Source: JAGMXM01 sp964458325 (lineage in GTDB: Bacteria > Verrucomicrobiota > Verrucomicrobiia > Limisphaerales > UBA1319). From it: a stretch of DNA of 64,000 nt. Location of the stretch: positions 1 through 64,000 of the forward strand of contig CAYWIM010000007.1 of NCBI GenBank assembly GCA_964458325.1, in the 5' to 3' direction. The notes beneath the pieces were generated by a model. It was given only the letters and a program-made list of their open reading frames with translations. It was not told the DNA's origin and did not search any database. Positions 14,683 to 24,063 of this stretch are shown here, in pieces (positions within the stretch are counted from its first letter, which is position 1; the number at the start of each line of letters is the position of its first letter). Made by a program: the position numbers and the translations under genes.

Positions 14683-17600
14683 CTATTGCGCCAGCCGGAA
14701 GAACCGATAGGGATCGTTCTTCGGAATCGGGGCGACAAAGGGGGTTGCATTCGTGCCCAGCAGCACGTCGCCCACCTTCGACCATGTGGTGAGATTCGTG
14801 GAAGATTGGACCTGGAAGAGTGTGCCGGGGGCGCCTTCGAATGCGAACTCGATGGCGCCGGCAAGGGTGAGTTGGACGCGGGTCAAATGGGGCGCGATCA
14901 CGGGGGCTCCCACGGTGACATTGACGGGGGCTGAATCCGTTGCCAGACCAAGGTTGTCGATGGCCCGGGCGATCAGGCGCTGCTGTCCTGACGGGACACT
15001 GTTCCACGTGAATGCGTAGGGCGTCGAGGCAGTGCTGCCCAGCCATTGCGAGCCGGCATAGAACTCGACTTTTGCCACTGAGCCGTCTGGATCCACGGCG
15101 GTTGCGGCCAAAGGGAGGTTGGCGGGGGACGTGAAATGCTGGCCTTCGGCAGGGCTGGTCAGGGTGATGGAGGGGGGGAGGTTGGAGCTGAGATAGGCGC
15201 CGCGGCGGTACACCACGCCCATGGCGGCGTCCTCGAGCCAGTAGGTGGCCTCGCCGGCAGGGGTGATGGCATCGGCAGCGAGGCCCTGGTGGGCGAGCGA
15301 GTAGCCGGTCCAGGTCTCTTCATCCGGCACGGTAAAAACGATGGCTGAATCGTTGCCATTATAGCCTGGGTAAGCCAGTTCCTCGGGGGCATTCAATGCG
15401 AAGACCTCCCGGGTTTCGCCGCTGTCGAGGTTGGCGGTAAAGATCGTGCTCAGGCGAGTCCATTTGTCGATGACCTCGAAGGCAACCAGGTGGGGGTGGG
15501 CATTGCCGAGGCTGGGATTGCCGAAGTCCAGCCCCTCGTCCAGGTCGATGAGGATCCGGATGGTATCGGTGTTGACGTCGAGCGAATACAATGTCCAACT
15601 GCTCAGAACCGTGCCGTCCTGGATGCGCATCTCCGAGTAGGCGTCATAGACGATCGTCTGCCCGTCAGGGAAGAAGTCCATGACATCGGCATATTGGACA
15701 ATGTCCATCCGTTCCCCATCCAGGAGGGGCACGTAGAGGTCGATCGTCCGGCTGGTGTCGCTGAGGAAGTCATACACCGTGATCTGTCGGGTGGGATTCC
15801 CTGAGGAGTCAGTCAGCACGAAGGCGAAGCGGTTGCCGTCGGGAGACATGGCGACCGAGTAGATCGCGCCGGGCAAACCCAGCAGCTCGGCGCCGGTCCC
15901 ATCCGTTTGGATGAAACCGAGGTCGTTGTCTTCGGTCACATACACGGCAAAGGAACCGTCGCCCGAGATGGAAACCCGCCGGGGAGCAATGTACTTGATG
16001 GTGTCGAGGACGATGCCGGCCGGGCCGTCTCCCTGGGAGGAATCTCGTCGTATGAGGTAGGGACCATCGAGGAAGCCGAAGAGATCGTCATAGATCATCG
16101 CCAGGGAGAGACTGGCGTCGGGGCCTTGGACCACAGCGATGGGACCCGGATCGGGAGCTGGCGGGGCGTCGAAGATCTCCACCGCATCGAAGGCTGCGGC
16201 CGTGGCCTGGAGCTCGGCGGAGCCGGCCCCAAAAAGGGTTTCCGCAGAGTTGATGCAGCCGTGGCGCATATCGACGAACTGGGATTCTTTTTGGAGGTGG
16301 ATCGTCATCGAGCGGTAAAAGATGCGGCTGGCTTTCTCGGTCCCGATCGCGTTGGGCAGGCCGTTGGCCAGGAGGTAATACGCATGATTGATGATGCTGG
16401 AATTGATGTGAACCCCGCCATTGTCGGAGCTGGCGGCGTCGGCCAGTTTCACAAACTGGCTCATGCGCGCCGGGTAGGGCCGGCCCGGTGTGAATTCGAT
16501 GCGGTTCGGATTGGCGTAGTCCTGGATGGGGCCGCCAGGCATTTGGAGGTGGGCGCCCTTGAGCCAGTCCGGGCCTCCGAGGGCAAATTGCTCGACCATT
16601 TCGCCATAGATGTCCGCCAGCGATTCGTTCAGGGCGCCGGGCTGGAGATGATAGACCAGGATGCCGCCTTCCCCCAGGCTGTTGATGACCCCATGGGTGA
16701 GCTCGTGTCCGGTCACATCGACCGATCGGGTGAAGCCATCGCCGAAAAACATGGCTTCCCCATTCCAGAAGGCGTTTGGGTAGTGGAGGCCGAAGCGCAC
16801 GATGCCCACGATGTTGGCGCCTTGGTCGTCCAGCGAATTCCGATTGTGGCGCTGCCGGAAATACTCGTAGGTTTGGCCAAGCCCGAAGGCGGCGCTGACC
16901 CCGTCCGGCACCCAGCCGGCATTGGGATTGGCGGAAGTCGAATGGACCAGCCGATCCAGCTGCTGGGGCTGGGATGTCGCCGGGGTGTTTTGAGCATCGA
17001 GGATGGCGACGACGCCGCGTGATTGTTCCAGGTTGGGCGGCGTGGAGCCGGTGTCGTACATCGGATGCGAGCTGTCGATGAGGTAATACGTGGCTCCGTC
17101 CTGCCACAGGTTGAGAGTGCTGTTTTGCCCGTCGGCGCCCGTCCCTGAGCCGATGGCTGCCGCATGGCAAATTCGGTTGATTGCCATCAGGACATCCCCG
17201 GTGATCGCGTCCACCACACAGTCCCAGATCTCGCAGACCGAACCGGCGATCCGGAATTTCCAGGCGAGCCTCGGTTCGCCGGCCAAAGGCCCGTGAATAA
17301 TGAGTTGGGGGGCCGAGGCGACGGCGGTCTGCGCCAAGCCCAGGTGTGTGCGGGATTGCCGGACCGCGTCGGGCCCGGACAACTCGGGCTGGGTCGCCAC
17401 GCCTTCCGGGGTGGGAACATAGGCTCCGTCCATCAGGATGACATCGCCGGCGGGATTCAAGTGCACCGTCAGCTCACCAGGCCAGACCTCGAGGCCATGG
17501 TAATATTGCGCAAACCGCAGATGCCGGTCCCCGAGGGGATCGCGGATCCGCCCGGTCAGCGCAAGCTCCGCGTCCGAATCGGCCAGACGCAGCAGCGTTC

Positions 17601-18060
17601 GGTTGGCCCGAAGGAAGCGCCGGGCTGAGCGCAAGTCCGAATCGGCATCGAGGGCTTGGGCCTGGACGGATCTCGGCTCTAACACGCCGCCCTTGATCTG
17701 TGCCGGGGTGCCTGCGTCCGGGCGCAGCCACACTTCCACGGCTTCGCCGGTGCGGGTTCGCAGATCGGCCAGGGCATGGAGCTGACGGGGGCTGGCGCCG
17801 TAAAACCGCCTTGCGGTCGCGGGCGGTGACGATCGGGCGGCCGCCAACGGGTGACGAATCCACTCTGCAATCCGTTGTGCGATCGGGCTCTGAGCCGTCG
17901 TTTGCCATGTCGCGCCGTACACCACCGTTTCGGTGGCGCGGGTTTCGGGCGCTTCGGTCAAGGGATGGACCTTGAATGCGGGGTCGGCCCCTGCGCTAGC
18001 GATGGATGCGAAAACAACCGTGCTCCATCCGCTGATCAGCCAACCGGCGATGATTTGCAT
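14683..18060 (-). CDS. Secreted M4 (thermolysin-like) metalloprotease with propeller and Ig-like tail
   Basis: 1125 residues. A signal peptide is followed by an FTP/PepSY-type propeptide (about 60-310, YYHGLEVWPGELTVHLNPAGD). The M4 catalytic domain has zinc ligands in HELTH (about 452-456), the third ligand Glu in NESLADIYGE (about 478) and the catalytic His in GGVHINSSIINHAYY (about 540). Residues about 640-930 are a TolB/WD40-like propeller, and about 945-1040 an Ig-like domain (PPSITLTSPAEGQ). The last ~70 residues end PYRFFRLAQ, a C-terminal module common on verrucomicrobial exported proteins. All catalytic residues are intact, so it should be an extracellular neutral protease, self-activated by propeptide removal. 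It is much longer than thermolysin (548 precursor). Confidence 0.9.
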   Translation of the reverse strand: MQIIAGWLISGWSTVVFASIASAGADPAFKVHPLTEAPETRATETVVYGATWQTTAQSPIAQRIAEWIRHPLAAARSSPPATARRFYGASPRQLHALADLRTRTGEAVEVWLRPDAGTPAQIKGGVLEPRSVQAQALDADSDLRSARRFLRANRTLLRLADSDAELALTGRIRDPLGDRHLRFAQYYHGLEVWPGELTVHLNPAGDVILMDGAYVPTPEGVATQPELSGPDAVRQSRTHLGLAQTAVASAPQLIIHGPLAGEPRLAWKFRIAGSVCEIWDCVVDAITGDVLMAINRICHAAAIGSGTGADGQNSTLNLWQDGATYYLIDSSHPMYDTGSTPPNLEQSRGVVAILDAQNTPATSQPQQLDRLVHSTSANPNAGWVPDGVSAAFGLGQTYEYFRQRHNRNSLDDQGANIVGIVRFGLHYPNAFWNGEAMFFGDGFTRSVDVTGHELTHGVINSLGEGGILVYHLQPGALNESLADIYGEMVEQFALGGPDWLKGAHLQMPGGPIQDYANPNRIEFTPGRPYPARMSQFVKLADAASSDNGGVHINSSIINHAYYLLANGLPNAIGTEKASRIFYRSMTIHLQKESQFVDMRHGCINSAETLFGAGSAELQATAAAFDAVEIFDAPPAPDPGPIAVVQGPDASLSLAMIYDDLFGFLDGPYLIRRDSSQGDGPAGIVLDTIKYIAPRRVSISGDGSFAVYVTEDNDLGFIQTDGTGAELLGLPGAIYSVAMSPDGNRFAFVLTDSSGNPTRQITVYDFLSDTSRTIDLYVPLLDGERMDIVQYADVMDFFPDGQTIVYDAYSEMRIQDGTVLSSWTLYSLDVNTDTIRILIDLDEGLDFGNPSLGNAHPHLVAFEVIDKWTRLSTIFTANLDSGETREVFALNAPEELAYPGYNGNDSAIVFTVPDEETWTGYSLAHQGLAADAITPAGEATYWLEDAAMGVVYRRGAYLSSNLPPSITLTSPAEGQHFTSPANLPLAATAVDPDGSVAKVEFYAGSQWLGSTASTPYAFTWNSVPSGQQRLIARAIDNLGLATDSAPVNVTVGAPVIAPHLTRVQLTLAGAIEFAFEGAPGTLFQVQSSTNLTTWSKVGDVLLGTNATPFVAPIPKNDPYRFFRLAQ

Positions 18061-18101
18061 AGTGCTTGAGCGGAGAGGTGGACCCCATACTTCGGACAGG
18101 A

Positions 18102-18172
18102 AAACGCAGAAACTAATTTAGGTTTTCAGGCTCTACTGGATTAGTTTTGTTTGTCTTCACTGTCCTGCGTTT
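18102..18172. repeat. Imperfect inverted repeat upstream of the M4 protease
   Basis: The contiguous 16-base left arm (AAACGCAG then AAACTAAT, 18102-18117) is matched by ATTAGTTT (18140-18147) and CTGCGTTT (18165-18172), with a 17-base bulge. Just left of it, GGACCCCATACTTCGGACAGG resembles IS3-type terminal sequences. The 18061-18502 gap has no other gene. Confidence 0.5.
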
Positions 18173-18309
18173 CTACCATGAAACCACTCCGAGGCTCCGG
18201 CGTCCAGCGCGGAGTGAGCCCCTGAGACCCGCTCGAGGTGATCGGATTGATTTAAGAACTGCAAGGCAATGCAATTCGAAGCTGGACCCGCTCGCGGCCG
18301 CGCAGCCTG

Positions 18310-18327
18310 ATGGGGTGAACACCCCAT
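18310..18327. repeat. 18-bp palindrome ATGGGGTG-AA-CACCCCAT
   Basis: Second copy of the palindrome at 13729-13746, differing only in the two central bases; upstream of the small 52-residue gene. Confidence 0.8.
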
Positions 18328-18502
18328 GGACAACTCCGGCACGCGGGTTCATGCTGGGCGCATGAGAAATCGAAGACACCCGGAGAGTGGAAAAGCGGCT
18401 GGCGCGGATCCGCTGGCTCTGTCCTCGGGAACAGAGCTAAACCAGAGTGTCAGAGACTCATGCTCGGTCACATTCTCCGCCGTCTTGCCGAAGGAGTTCG
18501 CC

Positions 18503-18661
18503 ATGAAAACCCATCGCCCCCGCAAAACACTGACCTTTGGTGATCTGATCGCAGCGGTCTATCGCGCCTGCGCCAAACGAAAGGCCGAGGGGATCGTCCG
18601 GTTTGCGGTCAATGCCCGCATGGTGGTGTTTCAAAGCCACCAGCAGTATATGATCACTTAG
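18503..18661 (+). CDS. Small conserved-type protein
   Basis: A 52-residue protein starting MKTHRPRKTLTFGDLIAAVY. A clean ribosome-binding site (AAGGAG) 6 bases upstream of ATG fixes the start; the frame is open further upstream but without coding character. The rest (CAKRKAEGIVRFAVNARMVVF) predicts a helix followed by two strands. Similar small basic proteins with TFGDxIAAVYxxCxKRKAxGIVRxAVNA are, as I recall, common in Verrucomicrobiota; no function is known to me. It converges on accD with an 7-base gap and could share its 3' region. Confidence 0.65.
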   Translation: MKTHRPRKTLTFGDLIAAVYRACAKRKAEGIVRFAVNARMVVFQSHQQYMIT

Positions 18662-18668
18662 GTCCGGG

Positions 18669-19595
18669 CTACGGTTCAACCCGTTCGCCGGCGCTCATGA
18701 ACTGGAGATAGTCGATCAGGCTCTCCTTCATATCCTTGCGTGGCACGATGGCATCGATCAAGCCGTGCTCGAGCAGGAACTCGGCGGTTTGGAACCCAGG
18801 CGGCAGCTCGGATTGGGTCGTATCCTTGATCACGCGGGGGCCCGCGAAACCGATCATCGCGCCCGGCTCGGCCAGGATCAGGTCGCCGAGGCTGGCGAAG
18901 CTGGCCATCACGCCGGCGGTGGTGGGATGGGTGAGCACGCTGATATAAGGGAGCTTTTTTCGGGCGTGATAGCCGAGGGCGCCGCTGGTCTTGGCCATCT
19001 GCATCAAGCTGAACATGCCTTCGTACATCCGGGCGCCGCCGCTGGTCGAAATGATCACCAGGGGCAATCCCTTGCCGGTGGCGGTCTCGATCAGCCGGGT
19101 CACCTTCTCCCCCACGACCGATCCCATCGAGCCGCCCAGGAAGCTGAAATCCATCACACCCAGCGCGAGTCGGACATCGCCGATGCGGCCGATGCCGGTG
19201 ACGATGGCGTCCTTGAGGCCGGTGGTGTTCTGGTAGCTTTCGAGCTTGCTGCGATACGAGGCCGCTCCCGTGAACTCGAGGATGTCGACGCTGGCCATGC
19301 CCGCGTCCATTTCCTGGAACGAACAGGTCTCGACCAGGGAATGAATGCGTTCGCGGGCGCCGATGGGGAAATGATGGCTGCAGGACTGGCAAACCTTGAA
19401 GTTCTCATCCAGCTCCTTGTCGTAGAGCATGGTGGTGCACTTCGGGCATTTGGTCCAGATGCCCTCCGGGATGTCGCGCTTGCGGACGTTGCCCAACCGG
19501 GGTTTCTTGGGGAAAGCGCTGGGCGGAGGCGCGACTTTGGCCGGCTCATTGGTTTCGACCCCGAGAGTTTTCCGGGCAAACGGCGTGGTGGCCAT
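18669..19595 (-). CDS. accD: Acetyl-CoA carboxylase carboxyltransferase subunit beta
   Basis: 308 residues, matching E. coli AccD (304). The N-terminal zinc ribbon CPKC...CQSC (about residues 50-72, C-x2-C-x15-C-x2-C) and the crotonase-fold core with the acyl-CoA oxyanion motifs (SFLGGSMGSVVGEK, STSGGARMYEGM, GALGYHARKK) are complete. It transfers carboxyl from carboxybiotin to acetyl-CoA to make malonyl-CoA for fatty acid synthesis, with AccA, which is not in the window. The comF gene lies 60 bases upstream on the same strand. Confidence 0.97.
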   Translation of the reverse strand: MATTPFARKTLGVETNEPAKVAPPPSAFPKKPRLGNVRKRDIPEGIWTKCPKCTTMLYDKELDENFKVCQSCSHHFPIGARERIHSLVETCSFQEMDAGMASVDILEFTGAASYRSKLESYQNTTGLKDAIVTGIGRIGDVRLALGVMDFSFLGGSMGSVVGEKVTRLIETATGKGLPLVIISTSGGARMYEGMFSLMQMAKTSGALGYHARKKLPYISVLTHPTTAGVMASFASLGDLILAEPGAMIGFAGPRVIKDTTQSELPPGFQTAEFLLEHGLIDAIVPRKDMKESLIDYLQFMSAGERVEP

Positions 19596-19655
19596 ATATG
19601 ATTTTTGGTGAGCGGCGTTGGTTCTTCGGGCATTCCGCCCGCATGCTGTGCCATA

Positions 19656-20417
19656 TTACCAGAGTCCCCGGGCGACGGTCCAGACCGACACGCGAGCCGC
19701 GCCAGCCTTCCGGAGGGCGGTCGCGCAGGCGCTGGTGGTGGCGCCTGTGGTCAGCACATCATCGACCAGGACGACCCGTGCCCCGCGGAGATCGATTTCC
19801 TCCGGCACCTGGAAAGCCCGGCGCACATTGTCGATCCGGCCGGCTCGGCTCAACTGAGTCTGGGTGTGCGTCCGCGCAATCCGCTTGAGCCAGCGGGATT
19901 GGACCGGCAGGCCGGTCGCCTCTCCCAGCCGCCAGGCCAATCGCTCGGCCTGATTGAACTCGCGCTCGCGCAGGCGGACGGGGTGCAGCGGGACCGGCAC
20001 GAGCGCGTCCCAGGATTCATCCTCGAGGGTTGGCCGGGCAGCCGCCGTCAAGAGCTCCGCCAGGAAAGGCTCGAACCAGAGCGCCCTCCCATATTTGTAT
20101 CGATGGACGACCTCCAGGATCATCCCCTGGGCGGAGACGGCCGACCGGGCCCAGGCGAATTGGAGGTCGAGCTCGCGGCAGTTGGCGCACTCGAAACGCA
20201 CGGTGATGTCGCCGGCGAACGGCAGGCCGCACCGCTCGCAGAAAGGGGGCTGGATCCACCGCACCTGCCGCCGGCATTCCTCGCCGATGTACCCCTGCGC
20301 CGCCGTGGCCGATTCACGGGCGCAATGCTGGCAATTTTCCGGATACAGCAGGCTCAGCCCCGTTCCCAGCCAGCCCCGCCACCCGCCCCCTCCAGCCGTC
20401 TGCAGCCAACTCCTCAT
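19656..20417 (-). CDS. comF: ComF family phosphoribosyltransferase
   Basis: 253 residues. The N-terminal Cys-rich zinc finger has CQHC, then FCERCGLPF, then CANCREL. The C-terminal phosphoribosyltransferase domain carries the PRPP motif VVLVDDVLTTGATTSAC near residues 206-222. RYKYGRALWFEPFLAELL is the usual ComF linker. ComF is needed for DNA uptake during natural transformation, probably acting with the PriA/ComFA-type helicase on incoming single strands; other roles are unknown. The product length is normal and all motifs are intact. It may be cotranscribed with accD. Confidence 0.93.
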   Translation of the reverse strand: MRSWLQTAGGGGWRGWLGTGLSLLYPENCQHCARESATAAQGYIGEECRRQVRWIQPPFCERCGLPFAGDITVRFECANCRELDLQFAWARSAVSAQGMILEVVHRYKYGRALWFEPFLAELLTAAARPTLEDESWDALVPVPLHPVRLREREFNQAERLAWRLGEATGLPVQSRWLKRIARTHTQTQLSRAGRIDNVRRAFQVPEEIDLRGARVVLVDDVLTTGATTSACATALRKAGAARVSVWTVARGLW

Positions 20418-20520
20418 GTTTCTCCGGTGGATGGCATCAGGTTACGCGCCTGCGGGCGTTGCGCCAAGCACAGATTCTCCGGGCTTGAGCTCGAAGCCGA
20501 AACATGGATCTATTAAGCGC

Positions 20521-22611
20521 GTGAACCGCCTCCTGGTCCGGCTATCGCCGGTATGGATCACATTGCTGGTAGTCGGTGGGGTCTGCCTGGGGCACGCATG
20601 GTCGCGCTACTCGGCAGGCGCCAGCTGGATCGGGCGCCTCGAAGGCTGGTCGCTGGACTGGCGAGCGACTCGGGCGGCAGCGCGAGACCACCCGGTGGCT
20701 TCCGACCTGGGCGTTGTCTATCTGGATGAGGACAGCCTGGCGGATCTGAATCAGGCCGGCGGCTATCGCTGGCCGTTGCCCCGGCAGGTCCATGGATGGG
20801 TGGTCCGCGAACTCAAGGCGCAGGGCGCCCGCGTCATCGGCTTGGATCTGTTCTTCTTCGACCGGGACCGCGACTACGCGGAAAACAGGGTCGGAACCCT
20901 CAGCTCCGACGAGTTTTTCGCCCGGGAGATGGCTGCCGCCGGGAACGTGGTGCTGGCCACGTCGGCGCAAGACGTATCGAATGGAGCGATTCGGCTGCAG
21001 CCCCTGCCTCCGTTGTTCAGCCAGTCGGCGGCCGCCCTGGGTCACGACGGCATCCGCGGCCTGACGGCGGCCGCCGACGGCGCGCTGCGCCGGGTGCCCG
21101 CGTTTGTGGACGATCCCGATCTGGGCCGGGTCTGGCACATGGGAATCGTGCTGGCGGCCCGCGCGCTCGATCTCGACCTCGACGGCGCGATCGTGGAAGC
21201 GGGGCGGATCACCCTCCGCTCGCCCCGTGGCGATACTCGAGTCATCCCCGTGGACCGGAGCCGCCGTCTCTATGTCGATTGGACGATTGGGACCGAGGAG
21301 GATCGTGTTGAAAAGGCGCGATACTCCTGGGTTTATGCCGCGGCGCGCGAACGTGAGCGGCAGCCCGGCCTGCCCAGCCGTTGGCGCGGCAAGGTGGTGC
21401 TGATCGGGTCGGCGGGGATCGGGAGCAATCTTTCCGATTGGGGCGCCACTCCGGTGGGCCGCCAGACACCCCTCTGCCTGTCTCATCTCAATGTGGCCAA
21501 TTCGGTCATCCTCAATCGGTTTATCCTTCGCACCCCCCTGGCTGTGGAGCTGGCGCTCATCGTTTTTCTGGGGGGGATCTCGGCGCTGTTGGGCTGGCGA
21601 TTCCGGGCGCCCTGGGCGCTGGCCGGAACGCTGGGGCTGGTGCTCGGATACGGTTTCCTGGCGGTCTGGCTTTATGAGCGCTATCGCTGGTGGCTGCCCA
21701 TGGTTCTGCCCCTGGCCGGATCCATTCTGATGACTTACACCTGCTGGTTCAGCTACCGGCTGATCCGGGAACGGATGGATCGTCGCGAGATGCATCGCCG
21801 GTTCGGACGGATGGTGTCGCCCAACGTTTTCAACCTCCTCCTGCACGAGGGCGGATCGGCCCTGGGCGGCTCCCGGCGCGAGGTCACCGTCTATTTCGCG
21901 GACGTTCGCGGCTTCACGCGATTCGTCGAGGAGCGTCATGAGCGGAACCTCGTCCAGCTGCGGCAGCGGCAGTTGACGGGCGCGGCCGCGGAGAGCGTCA
22001 TCGACCGGGAAGCGCGGGAGACGCTCGCGACGGTGAACCTGTATCTGGGGCGGGTGGCGGACATCGTGAAGGCCTACGATGGCACATTGGACAAGTATAT
22101 TGGGGATTGCGTGATGTCGTTCTGGGGGGCTCCCCTGGCTTGCCCCAGCCACGCCCTGAGCTGCATCAAGGCCGCCCTCGCCGTCCATAAGTCCATCCAT
22201 GCCCTCAACCAGTCACGTCTGGCCGAAAACAGGCGCCGAGAACTGGAGAACGCAAGGCGCGATGCCGCCGATCAGTCCCTTCTGGAACCGTTGCCGATCC
22301 TCAAAATCGGCAGCGCGATCCACTCCGGCGTCGCCACCGTGGGATTCATGGGATCCGAAGCCCACGTGTCGAACTTCACCGTGTTCGGCCGCGACGTGAA
22401 CATTGCCAGCCGAATCGAACGCGTGGTGGGTCCGGATTGCATCTACGTGTCCGAGGCCACCTGGCAAGCCGTGCGGCGCGACGCTCCCGAGCTGGCGGCC
22501 ACTTTTCTCCAGCTGGCGCCGATGATGCTGGAATCCATCGCGCAACCTCTGGGCATGTACGAGGTTCCCTGGCAGTCCACGTTCGCCGATATCGAATCCA
22601 CGCCCGCATGA
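20521..22611 (+). CDS. CHASE2-domain class III adenylate cyclase (copy 1)
   Basis: I start at the GTG at 20521, since it precedes the first membrane helix (VWITLLVVGGVCLGHAW) and clears the comF promoter region. The 697 residues comprise an N-terminal anchor, an extracytoplasmic CHASE2 sensor (about 35-330, with VVYLDEDSLADL and GARVIGLDLFF), three C-terminal helices (about 335-410) and a class III cyclase domain (about 455-670). Metal-binding Asp residues are in YFADVRGFT and YIGDCVMSFWG, and the Asn/Arg transition-state pair is in GRDVNIASRIE. It should make cAMP in response to an envelope signal. A paralogue lies at 31.7-34.0 kb. The next gene is coupled by ATGA. Confidence 0.9.
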   Translation: MNRLLVRLSPVWITLLVVGGVCLGHAWSRYSAGASWIGRLEGWSLDWRATRAAARDHPVASDLGVVYLDEDSLADLNQAGGYRWPLPRQVHGWVVRELKAQGARVIGLDLFFFDRDRDYAENRVGTLSSDEFFAREMAAAGNVVLATSAQDVSNGAIRLQPLPPLFSQSAAALGHDGIRGLTAAADGALRRVPAFVDDPDLGRVWHMGIVLAARALDLDLDGAIVEAGRITLRSPRGDTRVIPVDRSRRLYVDWTIGTEEDRVEKARYSWVYAAARERERQPGLPSRWRGKVVLIGSAGIGSNLSDWGATPVGRQTPLCLSHLNVANSVILNRFILRTPLAVELALIVFLGGISALLGWRFRAPWALAGTLGLVLGYGFLAVWLYERYRWWLPMVLPLAGSILMTYTCWFSYRLIRERMDRREMHRRFGRMVSPNVFNLLLHEGGSALGGSRREVTVYFADVRGFTRFVEERHERNLVQLRQRQLTGAAAESVIDREARETLATVNLYLGRVADIVKAYDGTLDKYIGDCVMSFWGAPLACPSHALSCIKAALAVHKSIHALNQSRLAENRRRELENARRDAADQSLLEPLPILKIGSAIHSGVATVGFMGSEAHVSNFTVFGRDVNIASRIERVVGPDCIYVSEATWQAVRRDAPELAATFLQLAPMMLESIAQPLGMYEVPWQSTFADIESTPA

Positions 22612-23795
22612 CCTATTTCCACGTGTTTTGGACCCGGCCGTTTCTGCTCGAGCCACCGGCGGGGCCGGACCCGCTCATCGAGCTGTGGGACTTCGAGTTT
22701 CTGACCTGGCTGACGAGCGCGCTGGAGATCCGGCGGCACACGCCGGTCCACCTCGTGACTGATCGCCGAGGACGCGAGTTTGTCGAGCGATCCGGCTTGG
22801 CCTGGGTGTACGGCGACCACGTCAGCACCGCGCTCGACGATGTCCCGGGCGGCCTCCGTCCCGATATCTTCTGGGCTGGCGGCAAACTCTACGCCTACCG
22901 CGCCATCCAACCGCCGTGCGCCGCCGTCGATATCGACGCCATCCTTTGGCGGCCTTTGCGCCCCTCCGGACCGGTCATGGCCCTTCACATGGAAGATCGG
23001 CAGTGGAGCTGGTACCGATCGGATCGAGAGCTGTTCGCCGGATACGGTTTCCAGGGAGCCGATTGGCGCTGGGACGTCGACCCGTGCAATGCGGCCGTGG
23101 TCTATATCGAATCCCCGGCGCTCCTGGAATCCTACCGCGAAACCGCGATCCGGTTCATGGAGGATTACTCGAGCCGCCCGTGGCAGCCGCCGAGCGGCAG
23201 CCCGCCCGGCCTGCGCATGACGTCGGATCCGATGATCTTCGCCGAGCAGCGCCTGCTGGCCATGTGCGCGGCGCGGGCGGGCATGGTCGTCCAGCCGCTG
23301 GCTCGCGTCCACGCCAACTGCCACCTCGAGAAGAACCCGCTCTGCAGCCATCTGTGGGGATCCAAAGCCATCTACATGCGGTGCGGCGAGGCGCGCGCCG
23401 CCTACGTGAATTTCCTGATCCGCTGGCTGCTCGACCGCCATCCCGAAGCGCGCTCCACCTTGGCGCGATGGAGCCTGGATCGGCCCGTTGGGGCGGACGG
23501 AACCTGCGATGTGCGGCTCGAGGCCGCCCGCCCGGGCGATCCTCAACAAACCCGATTTTCCTTGATCCGGCGCCTGAATGGTGTACTGTGGGTCGAAGAC
23601 GCGAATGTGAATACCTGCCGGCCCGCCCACGAAGGATCGCTGGTCTGGAACGCCGAGGTATTACGGCCGGAGCCGGGAGCATCTTTTGAGTTGTGGGTGG
23701 GCGGGCAAAAGGCGGTTCTGATCCGCCAGGCAGGTCATCCGTCTCGCTCAACCCGCAAACCGCATGTCGCTCGAAATTCGACCCGACCGGGGTGA
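22608..23795 (+). CDS. Glycosyltransferase-like protein (DUF6734 type)
   Basis: 395 residues, cytoplasmic. The start ATG overlaps the cyclase stop as ATGA. Features typical of GT-A-like proteins: an N-terminal FHVFWTRPFL strand, a middle region with LVTDRRG, and a DxD-like AAVDIDAILW near residues 110-117, probably metal/nucleotide-sugar binding. A C-terminal beta tail (about 310-395) follows. It resembles the DUF6734 family, whose function is not established. The coupling implies coregulation with cAMP signalling. The true start is secure because of the coupling. Confidence 0.6.
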   Translation: MTYFHVFWTRPFLLEPPAGPDPLIELWDFEFLTWLTSALEIRRHTPVHLVTDRRGREFVERSGLAWVYGDHVSTALDDVPGGLRPDIFWAGGKLYAYRAIQPPCAAVDIDAILWRPLRPSGPVMALHMEDRQWSWYRSDRELFAGYGFQGADWRWDVDPCNAAVVYIESPALLESYRETAIRFMEDYSSRPWQPPSGSPPGLRMTSDPMIFAEQRLLAMCAARAGMVVQPLARVHANCHLEKNPLCSHLWGSKAIYMRCGEARAAYVNFLIRWLLDRHPEARSTLARWSLDRPVGADGTCDVRLEAARPGDPQQTRFSLIRRLNGVLWVEDANVNTCRPAHEGSLVWNAEVLRPEPGASFELWVGGQKAVLIRQAGHPSRSTRKPHVARNSTRPG

Positions 23796-24042
23796 AGTCA
23801 AGGTCAACGGACAAAGAATCCTCCAAACACAGCCAGTCTCCTGGCCCAGCTTGGTGGAGACCGGTCCGGATGGCGTGGCGTATGTCTATGATGGCAGCGC
23901 CCACGCAGCCACGATCGCGGGACCGCGAAGCGCGACGACAGTCTATGCCCCCCCCGCGCAGCAGTTCGTCACCCTTTATTATAATTCCTCCTATCGCTGG
24001 CGGCTCAAGACGCCGGGCGGCAGCATTGGCATCCGGGCCTGA
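23764..24042 (+). CDS. Small hypothetical protein
   Basis: A 92-residue protein with no signal or membrane segment; predicted mostly beta (VKVNGQRILQTQP, DGVAYVYDGSAHAATIAG, FVTLYYNSSYRWRLKTP). It starts 31 bases before the previous gene ends, consistent with an operon. I do not recognise it. Confidence 0.5.
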   Translation: MSLEIRPDRGEVKVNGQRILQTQPVSWPSLVETGPDGVAYVYDGSAHAATIAGPRSATTVYAPPAQQFVTLYYNSSYRWRLKTPGGSIGIRA

Positions 24043-24063
24043 TCGACTTCACCCATTCCGCTT

